Source: Spodoptera frugiperda
Taxonomy: Eukaryota > Arthropoda > Insecta > Lepidoptera > Noctuidae
NCBI RefSeq assembly: GCF_023101765.2
Contig: NC_064229.1
Span: 2,360,001 to 2,424,000 of the forward strand
Direction: 5' to 3'
DNA length: 64,000 nucleotides
The notes beneath the pieces are model-generated. The model made no database searches. It was not told where the DNA came from and worked only from the letters and a program-made list of their open reading frames with translations. The position numbers and the translations under genes are program-made. Shown here one piece after another: positions 35,161 to 48,475 of the stretch; the first letter of the stretch is position 1, and the number at the start of each line of letters is the position of its first letter.

Positions 35161-37309
35161 GTAAGTACTCGTACATAATAATTTTCATAATAGATTACAT
35201 GCTATATAAACTTGACACAATTTTACGCTTGTTCGTCTAACTCACTGTTTCTTCGATTTGTCTAAAGCCTTTGACTATGTGGATCAGTATAAGTCTTGCA
35301 GTTTTGAAATATTTTGAATACGTTAGTCTTGTCAATAATCTTATATTTGTTTTGGTTTTAATTTTTGTTTTTTCGAGAACCCAAAACAGTTATCTCATTG
35401 TTTATTGTTATTTACGATCATTCTCAAAAAAGAGGAGTTCCTCAAGGCTCAGTTCGAGAGCCATCATCGAAAGTAATCATGAATCATAAGTTTTAAAAAT
35501 TTATGACATAAATATTATGTAATACACTTTCTTAACTATGAGAAAATTAAATTTTAGACGAAGTTTTATTTATTCAACTAATTGAATTTCAGAGTACCAA
35601 ATTGAGATAGTTAAAAGCAATAACTAATTTCTTAGAAGGAAATCGATTAGAATCAATTTCACAATTTCAATTATTGTTCATGTGTGAAATTAGGATGCGT
35701 GTAGGTGTATATAGGTATATGTGAAGAACTTACGAATATATTAAGTGTGTTTCATAAGAACATCTTCAAACCTTAATATCAATAACTTTGACCAGTGGCA
35801 AGCCCTTTGAAGTGGCTGGAAGTGTGTCAGTAGAAACCATATAACATGTAGGTCGTCCTAACACTTATAACTTATAACAAATGCATGAATGCTATGTTGC
35901 TATGTAGGCGACATCGTTTACTGTCATATTCCATATTTATGGAAGCTGGACGCCATTTTTAATTCTTTTTGACAAGTTAATGTGATGTTGTCAAGTTTTT
36001 ACCTATAATGATAATAAAAATGGGATTTTTATTGAACTTTTTGTAAAAGTTGATAAATTATTGGATTGTTAATAATATAGGTTATTATTGTAATGTACAT
36101 TTCATTCTTTTGATTGACTGAACGATGTGGATTGGTACAGTTATAATTTCAAACTAATTTTTGAAACTCGATGAGATTAAAACGATGATTTAGCTTCAGT
36201 ACTCCATAATTTACTTCAATTTGACGGAGTTGACTTTGATTTCTTAAGTATAAATAAAGAAAGGAATTTTAATCAGAATACTTTTCCATTAAAAGTGTTA
36301 CATCAAGAAATACATAGGTCACATTTTATTTCATTTTAAATCTAATTGCGGTTATAATAATCGATTAATGTCTGCCAAAGACGTCCTCGATAAAATTAAT
36401 TGAGTCAAGTATTTGTGTTGGCTCTGAAATATTAAGCTCTTATATACAAATATTCAATTACTCATGCATTATACTATATGAAAGTATATAATAATAAGTA
36501 GTGTTAGTGAGTGTCGCCTCTTCACAGTCAATTACACGTCTGTCGGTCCGATTGATTGGCGTTGCACAATTGAAGCCGGTTAGCACGATCATCGAATCGA
36601 GTGGGTCATGTTATGAGCTTATAGCGATGATAAAAGATGTTGGAAAATATTTATTGGAAATTTTGCTGTGGTAAAAGATATTTCTGTTTAGTTGGTCAAA
36701 ATTCTTTGATGAAGTAAGTAGTCATGCAAAAGCGATATAAATTATGCGAAATTAATGTTTTGTTTATGGTGAGTTAAAATGTTTACAACATTAAACTTAA
36801 AATTATATAAAAATAAAAATAGAAAAATAAATCAAAACTAACTTAAAGCTTCGAAGAAATTGTCTTCATCGGAGTCGTGAGGTAGGGTGTCCAAAAGACT
36901 GATAGCATTGCCACGTTGAATTAACTAGGTTTTTCAGAACTACTGTTTTGTGAATTTTAGAAACCATGAATTTAAAACTTTTGGGTCTCGTATTCTCTTA
37001 TACCTTGTACCACTTATTCTGAAGTCAGTGTTAAACAAATTGGCAACGAATGTAGTAACGCGCAGTATTAAACTAATTGACTTATTGCTTTCTGTGTGAC
37101 TGCTCATGTATATTTGTACAGAATTACCATTACAATCAAATCTTCAAATTTGAACTCAACCTGCATTTTATTGAACTTTGTTTCTGAACATTGTAACAGC
37201 AGTATGCTGCTGGAATATATGGATTTTCTATGAGCTCATGAGAGGGTTTGTCACCTGCCATTCTGATAATGATGTTATTTTCAGTTATAATAATATATTA
37301 TTTACCTGA
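35161..37309. other. Presumed intron sequence, nothing identified
   Basis: It follows the donor at 35161. No coding exon of the required phase was seen. Confidence 0.35.
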
Positions 37310-37520
37310 AAAGAGAACGTGGGCGAAGCCACTAGCAAAACCAGCTTCTACTTCCCCATCGCGTTCCCATAAATGTGGAAAAGGTGCGATAAAAATAAAT
37401 ATTATCACCCAAGTCAGCTCGTCCCTGTCTATATACTAAATTTCATCAAAACTCTTCCAGTACTTTCAGTGTGATTACCGGACAAACATCCAAAGAAACA
37501 AACTTTCACATTTATAATAT
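37310..37520 (+). mobile_element. LINE tail D, long copy
   Basis: GCGAAGCCACTAGCAAAACC, AAATTTCATCAAAACTCTTC and TTCACATTTATAATATTAGT. Confidence 0.65.
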
Positions 37521-38090
37521 TAGTGTGATAGCGTGATGATGATTCCGAAGCATTGCGCTTCGAGAGAAGTAGAATTATTACGTCACACAGTTCTCTAAAA
37601 TGCTTTTCGTCTGTTTTGAGGTTACTTACATGTTCATTAATTAATTAAGATATTTAGTGGATCTTCTGCATTACTTGCTTTACATCAATAATGTCTAGAG
37701 ACAGTGACATTGGCGCCTCGCCACAAATCATGACAGAGTGGTGCATATTAAAAGTCATTAGGAAATAATTGCAATATCTTTAAAGTCAATTCCAAATCAT
37801 TTCCATAATTTATTAATGTAAATAAATGATAGTGCGGTTCCGTTTTTAATTTTATGTGCATTTTTATAATTAGCTCTTTAAATTCATTATGGCCATTTAT
37901 GAAATTTTGACATTTTGTGCAATTCACAGAAGATAGTTGGATTATTTGATGTCTTATTACAAAACTCAGGTCCTTAACATTTTATCTGAATTTTTAATTC
38001 CCGTTCATTTGTCGATCTTTGTGCTTATTGTAAAATATAAATTGAAAATGTTGATCCTATTTTACTTAATTCAATAAACAGTTTTAAATC

Positions 38091-38252
38091 CCCAAATCCG
38101 TAATCCCTCCCTGAAGAGCCGGCAATGCACTTGAAAATTTATAACTCGTCTGGTCTTGTTAGTGTCCATGCCGGGGCTGATTGCTTACCATCAGGTAATC
38201 TATTTGCTCGTTTGTCAATGCCTGAAAAAATTAAACTGTTTTTTTTTTAATT
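38091..38252 (+). mobile_element. Retroelement family C, 5'-truncated copy
   Basis: GAGCCGGCAATGCACTTG and GATTGCTTACCATCAGGTAA up to an A-rich end. Confidence 0.65.
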
Positions 38253-38261
38253 CGCAAAGTA

Positions 38262-38318
38262 AACACTACTTGTAGGGAGGCCTTTGTCCTGCACTGGGAC
38301 GATCATGGCTGAAATCTA
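38262..38318 (+). mobile_element. LINE 3'-end fragment
   Basis: GGGAGGCCTTTGTCCTGCAC and TGGGACGATCATGGCTGA, an RTE-type end. Confidence 0.55.
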
Positions 38319-38331
38319 AAGAAAATACTAC

Positions 38332-38481
38332 TTTTTTTTAAGGGGAAAAATCATCTAATGACCTCTCCCGCGGAGAGGCGAGAGGGAGTGTCAGACAGAC
38401 TAAAAACCACCCCGTTCCTACTCCTGCTTTTCGACTCGGAGCCCCGGTAAACCCGCTAGGTAGTCCGCATCTCCGGATCAG
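38332..38481 (-). mobile_element. 150-bp element B, full copy with 13-bp target duplication
   Basis: Flanked by AAGAAAATACTAC (38319-38331) and AAGAAAACACTAC (38482-38494). The element on the + text runs from a poly(T) tail through GGGGAAAAATCATCTAATGA to GCATCTCCGGATCAG. It inserted just after an older LINE end. Confidence 0.85.
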
Positions 38482-38908
38482 AAGAAAACACTACCTACCT
38501 AATCAACAATCAATAGTAAAAATAGAGTCACAAACTTCTTTCATTAATAAAATTATTTCCCGAAAACATCAGCTGTTTTTTTTTCTTTCATCTTTATTTT
38601 GGATCCTCTGACTTCCTTACTCCGGGTGTCTACCTTCAGAGCAAGGTATGAGAGACCAGTAGGTAGCAACCTTCGAACAAAACATCTGTTGACGGGAATG
38701 TTAAGGTATCGTTTCGCAACCGCTCCTTTATAAGGAGAAACGGGTCATTGCTATCGGAACTCGACCTTAAACACACGCAGCACTCTCGTGTTTATTTTAC
38801 TTTGATTTCATTTAATCATTGTTCGTGTTTATTGTTGAGATGGCTATAGGAATATAACGATTTTGTATGTATGAAAAAAAATGAGTTTTCGGAGTTTTTC
38901 ATTGTAAT

Positions 38909-38953
38909 AAAATATTAGCAAAAAGTTTGAAAGCAATTTTTTGCTAATATTTT
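38909..38953. repeat. AT-rich hairpin
   Basis: AATATTAGCAAAAA (38911-38924) pairs perfectly with TTTTTGCTAATATT (38938-38951) over a 13-nt loop. Confidence 0.8.
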
Positions 38954-39007
38954 TTTTGATACCATATTTGTGTTTTAATTTTTTTAACAACTCTCGTGAG
39001 ACATACA

Positions 39008-39069
39008 AAATTAACTAAAATTCAGTTTGCTCACGTAAATTAATTGAAAAAATCTCTAAGTTTCGAGTC
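39008..39069 (-). repeat. 65-bp short repeat H, copy 3
   Basis: The reverse complement reads CTCGAAACTTAGAG, then AATTTACGTGAGCAAACTGA. Confidence 0.65.
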
Positions 39070-41483
39070 ACACAGAGGGACTTTCATCATGAGCAGTGTG
39101 CAATTTCCTGTTTCTCTATCAAATATTGAAATAAAAAAGCAATTTCCCAACTAACTGAAATCTTTTATGAATAAAATTGACGCTCGCTTAAAAACTGCTC
39201 AAATAAAAAAAAAACAATACTTAGTAGTAATAGGTAGTAGGCGTCTTTTACTTGGTGTTCCAAGTAAAAAATACAGATTTACTCGAAACACTATAAAAAT
39301 ACGGAACTGAAATATAAAATTACAGCCTACACGACATTTAGCACGGTGACCACGAAACCGAAACTCGTAAACATTGCTTACACTCGCGACCTTGACCCGA
39401 AATGAGTTGTAATAATAATAAGATATGAGTAATAATAGTGGAAATGAGTAATAATAGTAATAAATAATAAATGTGAGGCGATCATAACGTTATTTGAGGA
39501 AAATAGTGAGTTACGGAGAATTTATCAGGTTCGTCACACATGGCGCTTAAGCTGTGACGTTAAGTGGTAGGTAGGGAAAATTGTGTTATGTTTAGGGTAA
39601 AATTTTGAAAAAATATTATTGGTTATACATTATTTTTTTATTTAAATATACAATCCCGATTGCTGCACAGCGCTGTTTGCCGCTGCTTATTTGTGTGATC
39701 CATTAACTCTTCTTCCGAATCTAGGCATGATTTACTTTACCCTAGTTATTTTTTCTGTCTCATTGACTTTCTGTATGACTATTGAGTTAAATTCCAACAC
39801 CTGATCTCTTACCAAAACATTGTAAGACTTTTCAAAGAATTTTACCAGAAATAAAGAATCTTTTATTTCATTTACCATAAGGGCAATAAAACTGACCTTT
39901 TGCACCTCACACACGAATGACCTTGACCCAAAATGAGTAATAATAGTGTTGAGTACCGCTCGTGGGTTTATTAAGGAAAATAATGAAATGCGAATTTATT
40001 AATTCAGCGGATTGCCGGCGCCTGCGCTGACGTATCCGTTGTGTAGGACGGACTGTAATTTGGGTCATTGTTTGTTGATGATTCGCTTTAATTTCTATAT
40101 ATAGGTTTAAAGATGTTGTCGTGTTATTACTGAGCTTTAGTTGCGAGGTCTTTGATAAGTTTGGCAGTTGAAGTTTGACTCATGTGAACTTATCAAAGAA
40201 GTATAAAGTTTTGGGATTGTGTCTTTACAGGTTACTGGTAATTTGTGTTTAAAAAAGGTACGTTAAAGGGGTTTATTGTTGTCATTAGCAATTGGCTTTT
40301 AATATAGGTTTTTTCGTGAATTCTGGAACCAAGTTTATCTAACATTACATATTTAAGTGATTATGAAACAACAATAGCAACCTTAGCTTTTAAACATTTA
40401 TTTTATTTTCTTTTTTTTGAAAACATTTTGAGCTAAACCTTTTTTTACACCCCATGTTTTAGAAACCTTTGTGTCAAATTTACCAATACAATAAAATTTT
40501 CCTTCTATGCCTACTAATTCTTAGTAACAGTCCCACCTGACGTAATTGAATAAGACCTCCAGACCTCCATTTCCCGTAAGTATTATTCTGCGATCTATAT
40601 TCAGACCAACTAAGCACTAAGTCACGTCCAAGTTATAAATAAACATTTTTGTCTCATCGCTCACTTGACTTGGCTTCTCGGAAACAATAACTATGGTACA
40701 TGGAGTTATAAAGACCAGTTTATCTTGGTCCCGCTTTGTTCGACCTTTCTATACATTCGACGGGTCAATTTATACTGGTTGTATCGCTTGATGTGTAACG
40801 GGGTACATTCATATCGTGTGGGCCGTCGTCGTTACTGAGTCAGACATGTTCATTGACCATATGCTGTGTGTTTTTAAGTTTAAGTTTAAATCTAGTCGGT
40901 TGGTTATTTTAATTGATTTTTAGGTCATTTGTTGGTTTGGAGTTTATTTCTGTTTTGTATAACTGGATTGGTTAAAAAACATAGCATTTATTTAGTAGGG
41001 TAGGTATATGTTTCTTGTATTATAGAGCTGTCTCATTATTAGAGAATCATGAATAGTAACAGAATCACCACTATTAGATATTTATTGACAAAAATACTTA
41101 GTGAACATATTATGCACCTCTAGGTAACTCATTGAAAATTGAAATTTAATTGTGAAATTGTGATGATGACGAGCAAGTTTTTTCCATAACATCGAACGAT
41201 ATTTTATATCAAGATTAACTTAGATGAAAAGACGCCGTATTTTTCTGTCACCGCCATTAACGTGGACGTAACATCTAATTATGTCTAAATACCCATGGAT
41301 CGTATTTGGGCATACATTTTCTATAACCAGGTGAAAACTTGTTGGGACCACATTGAAAGTGATTTATTGGCTCAGGTAGTGATGTCTGTCACTTTGGTGG
41401 TGTTTTTAAAACTTAAAGTTGTATAAAATAATCATAATATGCAGAGATATGGTCGAGTGATTAAAACACGAAAAAGATTATAG
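39070..41483. other. No gene identified
   Basis: AT-rich with scattered short CpG-containing patches. No repeat copy that I could align. Confidence 0.4.
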
Positions 41484-41496
41484 GCATATGTTAGAA

Positions 41497-41673
41497 TCTG
41501 GAGCTGCGGACAACTCCGGAGCTGCGGACAACGTAACTGTTTACCGGGGCTCCGGCTCAAAGCAGGAGAAGAAACGGGGTGGTTTTTAGTCAGTAAGAGT
41601 CTGAGACCCCCTCCCGCCTTACCCAAGGCGGGGAAGTAATTGGATGATTATCCCCTCTTAAAAAAAAAAAAAT
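41497..41673 (+). mobile_element. 150-bp element B with poly(A) tail, target duplication and internal tandem repeat
   Basis: Flanked by GCATATGTTAGAA (41484-41496) and GCATATGATAGAA (41674-41686). It ends in a run of A. Its 5' end carries an 18-bp tandem duplication, GGAGCTGCGGACAACTCC, at 41500-41532, not seen in the other copies. Confidence 0.85.
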
Positions 41674-43099
41674 GCATATGATAGAAGATTTTTTAATCTT
41701 GTGAAATATACTTATAGTACAAAATTAGTAATTAAAAGTAAAGATTGATAAAGGCAAAGACAGTAGATAATTTGGTTGAGCTGACCTCTAACAATACATA
41801 CTTGAAATTAAAATCGGCTGGGATAAAGTACATTCAAACTATTATCAATTTTAAAAGAACTCCAAAAGACGAAATCCTTTAAGACTGATAGTTTTTATAC
41901 AAAAAGAAATACAGTATTTTATAAATATCTTCGATTTTAATCCCGACCTACCCGAATGCATTAAAAATCCCGGTTCCTTTTTAGAGGATTATACGAAGGA
42001 TTAAAAAGTATTTCGAGAAGAGGGATTGAATCCTGTTTGGTAATAAATTGTTCTTTTGTGAGGAGAATGAAGATTATTTGGTCAATTCAAAGTTTTTTGG
42101 AGATTTTGTTACGATATTTGTATGGTAAATATACGTATAACACATTATATGATCGATTATTTTTCTTTATTTTAGTTTTAAGTCAGTTTTATTTCTTTTT
42201 AAGTATTTTTATGTTGTAAATAATTTAGTCACTGTTATTAATAAATAAATTATATCGTATTTGCGTGGATTATAACACATGGTAAATGAGGTTATATACC
42301 TGTTTAATGATACATATTACGACATAGTATTAAGATCAAGTTTTTATATTATGTATTTTATTTACATTCATAATTATCTTTTTAGGGGTTCCAAAAGGGT
42401 ACCTACAATTTATGATAATTGTTACGTTATAACTACGTATGAATAGTAAGTATAGTAGAGGACCTTCTCTTCTCTATTGCCAAACCCATGATTATTTCAG
42501 ATATTTCGTTAACGAACACTACCGTCAAGAAAGTCCCTTTCATAAATTTTTCAGGTTGACGTAAGCCCTTTTAACATTATCAAATCATGAACATTTTTTA
42601 CATTATTGAAAAAGAAATCCTGTCTTACTCCTCTGCTTTAATGAGCACAAACTCTTTAACTTACAACGGTAGCTCCTACGCATTAGGAGACATAATAATT
42701 CGTTTCCTACATACGCGCAGAGAACCAATCAATAACATGTTTTTACCGTCAAAATGGTATCTGCGCACATTATACTCGTCCCATCATTTTCCGATATCCA
42801 TAATCACACGTATTTGCCAGATCTATAAAAATAGATGAAAAATAAATATTAATTAAACTAAACTGAAGATTTTATGATTATTTGAAGGCTCCTTAAGACT
42901 GCTAATTGAGTTTTTAAGCCAAAAGCGAATTAGCAGATTAAATAAGAATAAGTACCTCAGAAGCGTCAAGGATTTGCATAAATATTATGCAGTTAATTAC
43001 GGATCTTGATTAAAAAATCCTAACTTATTTACGGTTCAAGGTTTTGCTAATGTTAGGTACAGATTTTAAGAACCAATTTTTCCTTTCTTTAAGTTTTAT

Positions 43100-43205
43100 T
43101 TTTACCAAAAAACAATTTGCGAATTAAATTGAAAGCTACGACCAATTCGATCAAAATCAGTTCAGTCGTTTATGAGTTAGAGCGTAACAAACAACCTCAC
43201 ATTCG
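43100..43205 (+). mobile_element. LINE tail fragment
   Basis: ATCAAAATCAGTTCAGTCGT, then GAGCGTAACAAACAACCTCA. Confidence 0.5.
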
Positions 43206-43660
43206 CAATAATAACAAGACCATTATTATTTATGTAAAATTATATAATATTTTTGACGACTTCTTATGGAGATTATATTACTAGACCATTAAGGTAGCTT
43301 TAATCTTCATAGCTCACATAATTACATAATTTCAAAACGAAATTTCCTAATAAAATTATGATCATAGAGTTTACTGACCTCAATGCAAATCTGAGGTTAT
43401 TTTTAAGAACCAGCTTGTAAGATAAACTATATTATTCAGTAATCCTACACTTTAAATTCTTAGAACAATGTGACTTATTAAAACACTTTTAGAATGTTTT
43501 ATTTTTGTACTTTCGTGTTATGGTTGCTGTGTTTTGATACAAGACGACTTGTGTCCTTTTATTCTTTTAAAAACTATTAATAATGTACTAGTACTGTTAT
43601 ACAGCGTCAGTTTTTAATTTAAGTTGAAATTTGGCTTTTTGTTTTTTGGGCTATTCTTAT

Positions 43661-43792
43661 AGGGGAAAATCATCCTAAGACTTCTTTCACCTTTTCGAGG
43701 CGAGACGTAGTGTCAGACTCTAATTGATTAAAACCACCCCATTCCTATACCTGCTTTTCAACCGGGGTTCCGCTAGGTAGCCAGCAGCTCAG
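43661..43792 (-). mobile_element. 150-bp element B, copy
   Basis: GGGGAAAATCATCCTAAGAC through CCGCTAGGTAGCCAGCAGCT. Confidence 0.7.
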
Positions 43793-44574
43793 GGAAGATT
43801 TTCGTGTTTAAGTATCACATTACGTAAAATATGAACACTCTAGAAGAATTGTAAAAAGGAGCCAAGTCTTTCTTTTATAAAAGCGTTACCAGTTTGAATA
43901 CAAAAATAATATCATTAAATGAATTCCTATTAACTGCTTACCACTTTTATCTCCAAAAGAAAAAAGGTTTACTCATTCTGAGTTAGTCACCCTTACTAGT
44001 TGTTTAGACTGGAATAAAAAATAACAAGAAAATACTAGGAAAAGATAGCCATTACGACTTTTTTATCCTGGCTCGATATCAAAACTGATTGTGACTCAAA
44101 TCTGCCCTAGTTTCACCAATTACGAAGTTTATCTAAATAAATTAGTATTTTTGTATGAGTTCTAGGTAACTTTTGTATATTTTCTGAACGGGAAGGATGT
44201 CTGTGTTTCAGAAAATTTAGGGCATACTGGTACAGATTAGTTTGGGTTTATATAAACATGGGATCCTGTTTCATATAATCTGGACTTACTTTGTTTGTTA
44301 TAATGTATAAAAAAGTACCTAGACTACGTCCTGTGTTTAAGACCTGTATTTATAATACATACCTATAGTCCACAATAAAGCTGATTTGATTTGATTTTGT
44401 GGTTAAACTCTTGTTCATACTGTATTTAGTTGTTTTTGAAAGTTTAGATAATCTGCCATTTGTTTAAAAAAAAAGATGCTCATAACCAACAGATACGAAT
44501 GCAAAAATACCTAAGAATGCACTTCTCAATTAACAAGCAGACAATTAATAAACCAATGAGCGTTGAATACAACA

Positions 44575-44710
44575 ACAGTGACGAGAGTGCTCTCAGTGCG
44601 CAGGCGCTTCCCGGAACACAACGTGTCGAGTGACCGCGACCCGCGCGATATGCATTTGTCATGACTACTGAATAGTGCCGGGTCGGGTAAAGAGCGATGC
44701 GACTGTGTCG
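44575..44710. promoter_or_regulatory. CpG-rich block with initiator-like TCAGTGCGC
   Basis: GTGCTCTCAGTGCGCAGGCG and GTGACCGCGACCCGCGCGAT lie in AT-rich flanks. They resemble an insect core promoter on the + strand with TCAGT as initiator. No adjoining coding exon was found. Confidence 0.25.
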
Positions 44711-44737
44711 CTTTTTTGAAGTTCAAGATGGATGCTG

Positions 44738-44830
44738 TGAATGATGATGATAAAGTTTATGGTCTGGCAAGAGGTTTCGGGTTTGATTACCGGGTCAAGC
44801 AAAATGTTATTGATATTGATTTCGGTTTTT
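44738..44830 (+). mobile_element. tRNA-like SINE fragment
   Basis: GGTCTGGCAAGAGGTTTCGG, GTTTGATTACC, then GTCAAGCAAAATGTTATTG, a SINE head and the start of its body. Confidence 0.45.
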
Positions 44831-44889
44831 TGAAAATTTCTAAGTAATAATCACATAGTCTCGAATTGTGCCTGGTTTATATCAATAGT

Positions 44890-45062
44890 CTTTTTTTAAG
44901 TAACGGTTCCCCACACTATGATTTTCTCCTGAATTTAAAAACATACAAGTTCACATGCATATGACACCCAGACCCGAAACAACAATAATAATTTGTGGAT
45001 AACACGAAGAGTTGCTACGTGCGGGAATCGAACCCACTTGTCACCACGTCAACCGTGCACTC
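44890..45062 (-). mobile_element. SINE A, internally deleted head
   Basis: Poly(T), GGTTCCCCACACTATGATTT, AATTTGTGGATAACACG, GTGCGGGAATCGAACCC, then a jump to CACCACGTCAACCGTGCAC. Confidence 0.75.
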
Positions 45063-45631
45063 TCATACCAATTATGTACATGGGACATATCATATTGTTG
45101 AAAAATTTAATGTTAAATTCTTTCATCGATTAAGAACTGGGGGGGGGTTATATTATAGGTACTTTGCTGTAGAAATTGGGTACACATGAGAGAACAAAAC
45201 AGTTTTAAACTAAAGCTAAAGGGGTCAGTAGGAAACCACCGACAAAGCATGTTCCTAGCATACAATTATATGTTATGTAGTTTACCCAAACCATTAGTAT
45301 TATTGCGTTGAGCAATATTCTGGTATTTGAGACCTAAATCTAGATTTAGAACTGTGAATGTCTTACAAAGTCTTCCGAGATTCTGGATAGTTTACTCCGT
45401 AGTCACACGTTAGTTTAGTGTTATTGAAATTAGAACCTTATTGTCTTTGTTTTGCATTGATGGAAAATTGTAGGATTTTACTGATTCCGGCTGATTTGGT
45501 TCGTGTTGGTAAGAGTTATTTTTGAAGTAAATATCAATATTGATTAGGAATGGCAGAATGTGGAGATATTAAATGAACTAGAATTAGAATTAGGTTTGTT
45601 TATCCTGACTATAAGTACTAGCAACTCTTTG

Positions 45632-45830
45632 TTTGTTTTTTATGGAATAAGCCGGTAAACGAGCATACAGATCACCTGATGGTAAGCAATCGCCGCCGCC
45701 CATGTTTACCCGAAACACCAGAGGCGTTATAAGTAAGGCGTGTTAGGTATTTAAGGATTGTTGTTTTTTTGGTATCGGGGATTGGGAAAATTGGAAAGGG
45801 AGGTAACTGTCGGTCGAGCCAGCCCATTCG
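45632..45830 (-). mobile_element. Retroelement family C, copy
   Basis: ATGGAATAAGCCGGTAAACG, GATGGTAAGCAATCGCCGCC and CGAAACACCAGAGGCGTTAT. Confidence 0.7.
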
Positions 45831-46134
45831 TTTTTTGTTTTGATTGCTTGAGCAAACCTTTACGTAAGCACAGTTAGGACCGACTCATCAATTTCGAAAT
45901 TTACACCTGTATCTCAATTAAAACTTAATTTTAATTGGACCAGCCATTTCGCACAAACATAACAAATTTCTACTTTTATAGTTTTAAACTTTGCATAACT
46001 AAAATTTATTTTTAACAACTTGAACTATTATATCACCAGTGTAATCTAACCATTTAAGGGCAATAGTGAGCACGGTGATTCGGATCGGTGATTAATAATC
46101 ACCTAACCGCAGGCGAGTCGACAGGCCGTTATTA

Positions 46135-46205
46135 TTGTTACCGGGAATCGAACCAAGGACGCCCACCGCGGCATCTCGACGTGGTGATGAACGAGCCTCA
46201 TTAAT
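46135..46205 (-). mobile_element. tRNA-like SINE head fragment
   Basis: The - strand has GGTTCGATTCCCGGTAAC preceded by GTGGGCGTCC. There is no matching acceptor stem, so it is not scored as a tRNA gene. Confidence 0.35.
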
Positions 46206-46209
46206 TACT

Positions 46210-48443
46210 GCGAGGTGTTCTTGCTATTGTGTCTGTTTGTGTGTTTGTCTGTTTTAATTAGAAGGAATTCTTTGTTAATTTCTGTGTTTTGTAAAAGCAG
46301 TAACTATAAAATAATATATGTATGACGTGACGTGAACAAAAACTCTACTTAAATGATAAATGATATTTATTTTGCAAATAGGTCACAATGTAACTCTTTT
46401 ACACGTCAATCTCTTAAATAACTAGATGAGGGCGATTTATCAATTATTATTTGTTTAAATTCTATGTTCCCGCATAAACCTTAAGTTTTACAGAAAACAA
46501 AATAAAATTACAAAAGCTCTAAGCTAGTAAAGTTAACTAAACTGTTATTTTGAACCTGCAGTTAACTGCCAAGGACTAGTTAACGGTTAGTCAGCTCATT
46601 ACACATGTGCTAATGTTCGCACAAAAGATCTAACTGTTTTACTAACCTGTGACATGGAGTATAACGTGAATCAGAGAGATAGGGTTAGTTTTAATGACCT
46701 ATCTACACATTCGTCTTGCATACTAGATACAGAATGTTTGAAATAAGCTCCATAATAATAACGATTGAAAATTCCTATTAACAGATCATACTTTATCTAA
46801 ATCTTTAGATTGGTCTAAGTCAAAGTCAAAATCAAAGCGTTTATTACAACTAGGCGTACATAATATGATTGTCATAGAATTGTTATAGTGCTTAAGACTT
46901 AACGGCCTTTTACAGACATTGCAACATTTTGGATAAAAACATTCATTGTTATTAATATTTAAAAAAAAGTTTTTGACTAGAACCCCATAAAAAATAAATC
47001 TTAGTCCACAGACCTTGGGTTGCCAAAAGCTTCTGATAGTCTACTGCTAGACTATGAACTTGTACTACATAAGAATGATTTGTCACAATTTAGACGATTG
47101 CAGTTTAAAATGTTCAAGATTGTGAAAAAGTCAATGAGCGAACAAACGAATAACCTAGTGTTTATTTACTCTAGATTAGTCTCTGTCCCCTACATAATCC
47201 GTGCAACTTCCAGTCGTCGTAAAACTATGGAACTTATAGTTAAACGAAGTTTATTTCTTTAGTGTATACTTACTTACTGCTTTACTTGATGTAGTCACGC
47301 ACTAGAATAGGATGGGTGGACGTGAGTCATCAATATTTCACAACTGGTATTTTCCAAAGACGTATAGGAGAGAACACTCCAAAAAGGAGAAGTCACACTA
47401 TTTCGGTTACTATTACTATTATACTATAGAAAAAACTAAATAACAATTTGCCCGATTGCATTAAGGATTGTATCAAAAACTTTGCTTTGTCCGCATAACA
47501 AATTCCTATAGTTAATTGTTATTTAGTTGATAAAATCTGTAAAAGACAAGAATAATTCTAGAGTTTTTTTCGTACACAGTAGCTACACGTGGTTGAAACC
47601 TCAAGATAAAGTTATTTACACAATAACAAATTTAATATTACTCTGTTTGCCACCATATTTCCTTGATTGCAACGAATTGCAGTACTTAAGTAAATTACTA
47701 CATTATTTCAATTTAAACTGGATATTTTTCAATGTAAGACAAATTAATGTTCATTTAATAATACATTATTGTGTGTAATTTAAAACAGTGGCTGTTTACA
47801 ATGTTATAAATGATTGAAATTAGTTATTTTACTGCCCAAGGCGATGACGGCTGTGGTATGAATGAGAAGAGATACTTATTTAATCTACATACGTTGTTAA
47901 GTTTTTTATAAAGAGTAATAAAAGCTGACTAAGAGTGTTTAGAAGTGCAATTTTTAAACAAAGCTATTCTAGGTTTGATTCTCAGGTCGGGAGCATTATA
48001 TTACTTACTGCGTACCTAAATATGTACTGATTTTCAAAAATTTATCACAATAAATATGGAGTCTGTCTATTGTATTGTAGCAAGTTTATTTCGATTTAAC
48101 TTTTCTTTCTTCATTTATTTTACCACTTTTATCCATCATGTTAAATAATGATAGGCCTTTTGATGATGTCATTTATCAAAATACCCAAGGTCATAAACTC
48201 AACATTGGAATAGAAGAATCGCCTGACTACAAACTAGTCACTAGATTGACTACCCCCTATTAAGCTAACCACTTTCCGATTGCCTGGCACAGGCAGACAC
48301 TAGGTGTTCGTGCTGAACTTCAAACACGGTACTATAATTTATGACCTAAATTACTTTTTAATCAGTTCTTCAAGAAATCCTTTCAAATTATAAAAGTTCC
48401 TGCCACTGTCTTGTCAGTCTGTTTGAATAAACGCGATAAACTC
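46210..48443. other. No gene identified
   Basis: Frame 47020-47262 (80 codons, basic, starts MPKASDSLLL) has mildly protein-like composition but no homology I recognise. A TTTGACTTTG-type LINE trace lies at 46815-46870. Confidence 0.35.
47960..48010 (+). mobile_element. tRNA-like SINE fragment
   Basis: AGGTTTGATTCTCAGGTCGG, then AGCATTATATTACTTAC. Confidence 0.35.
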
Positions 48444-48475
48444 AAAAACGATTACAACAGTTATTGTATCTCACT

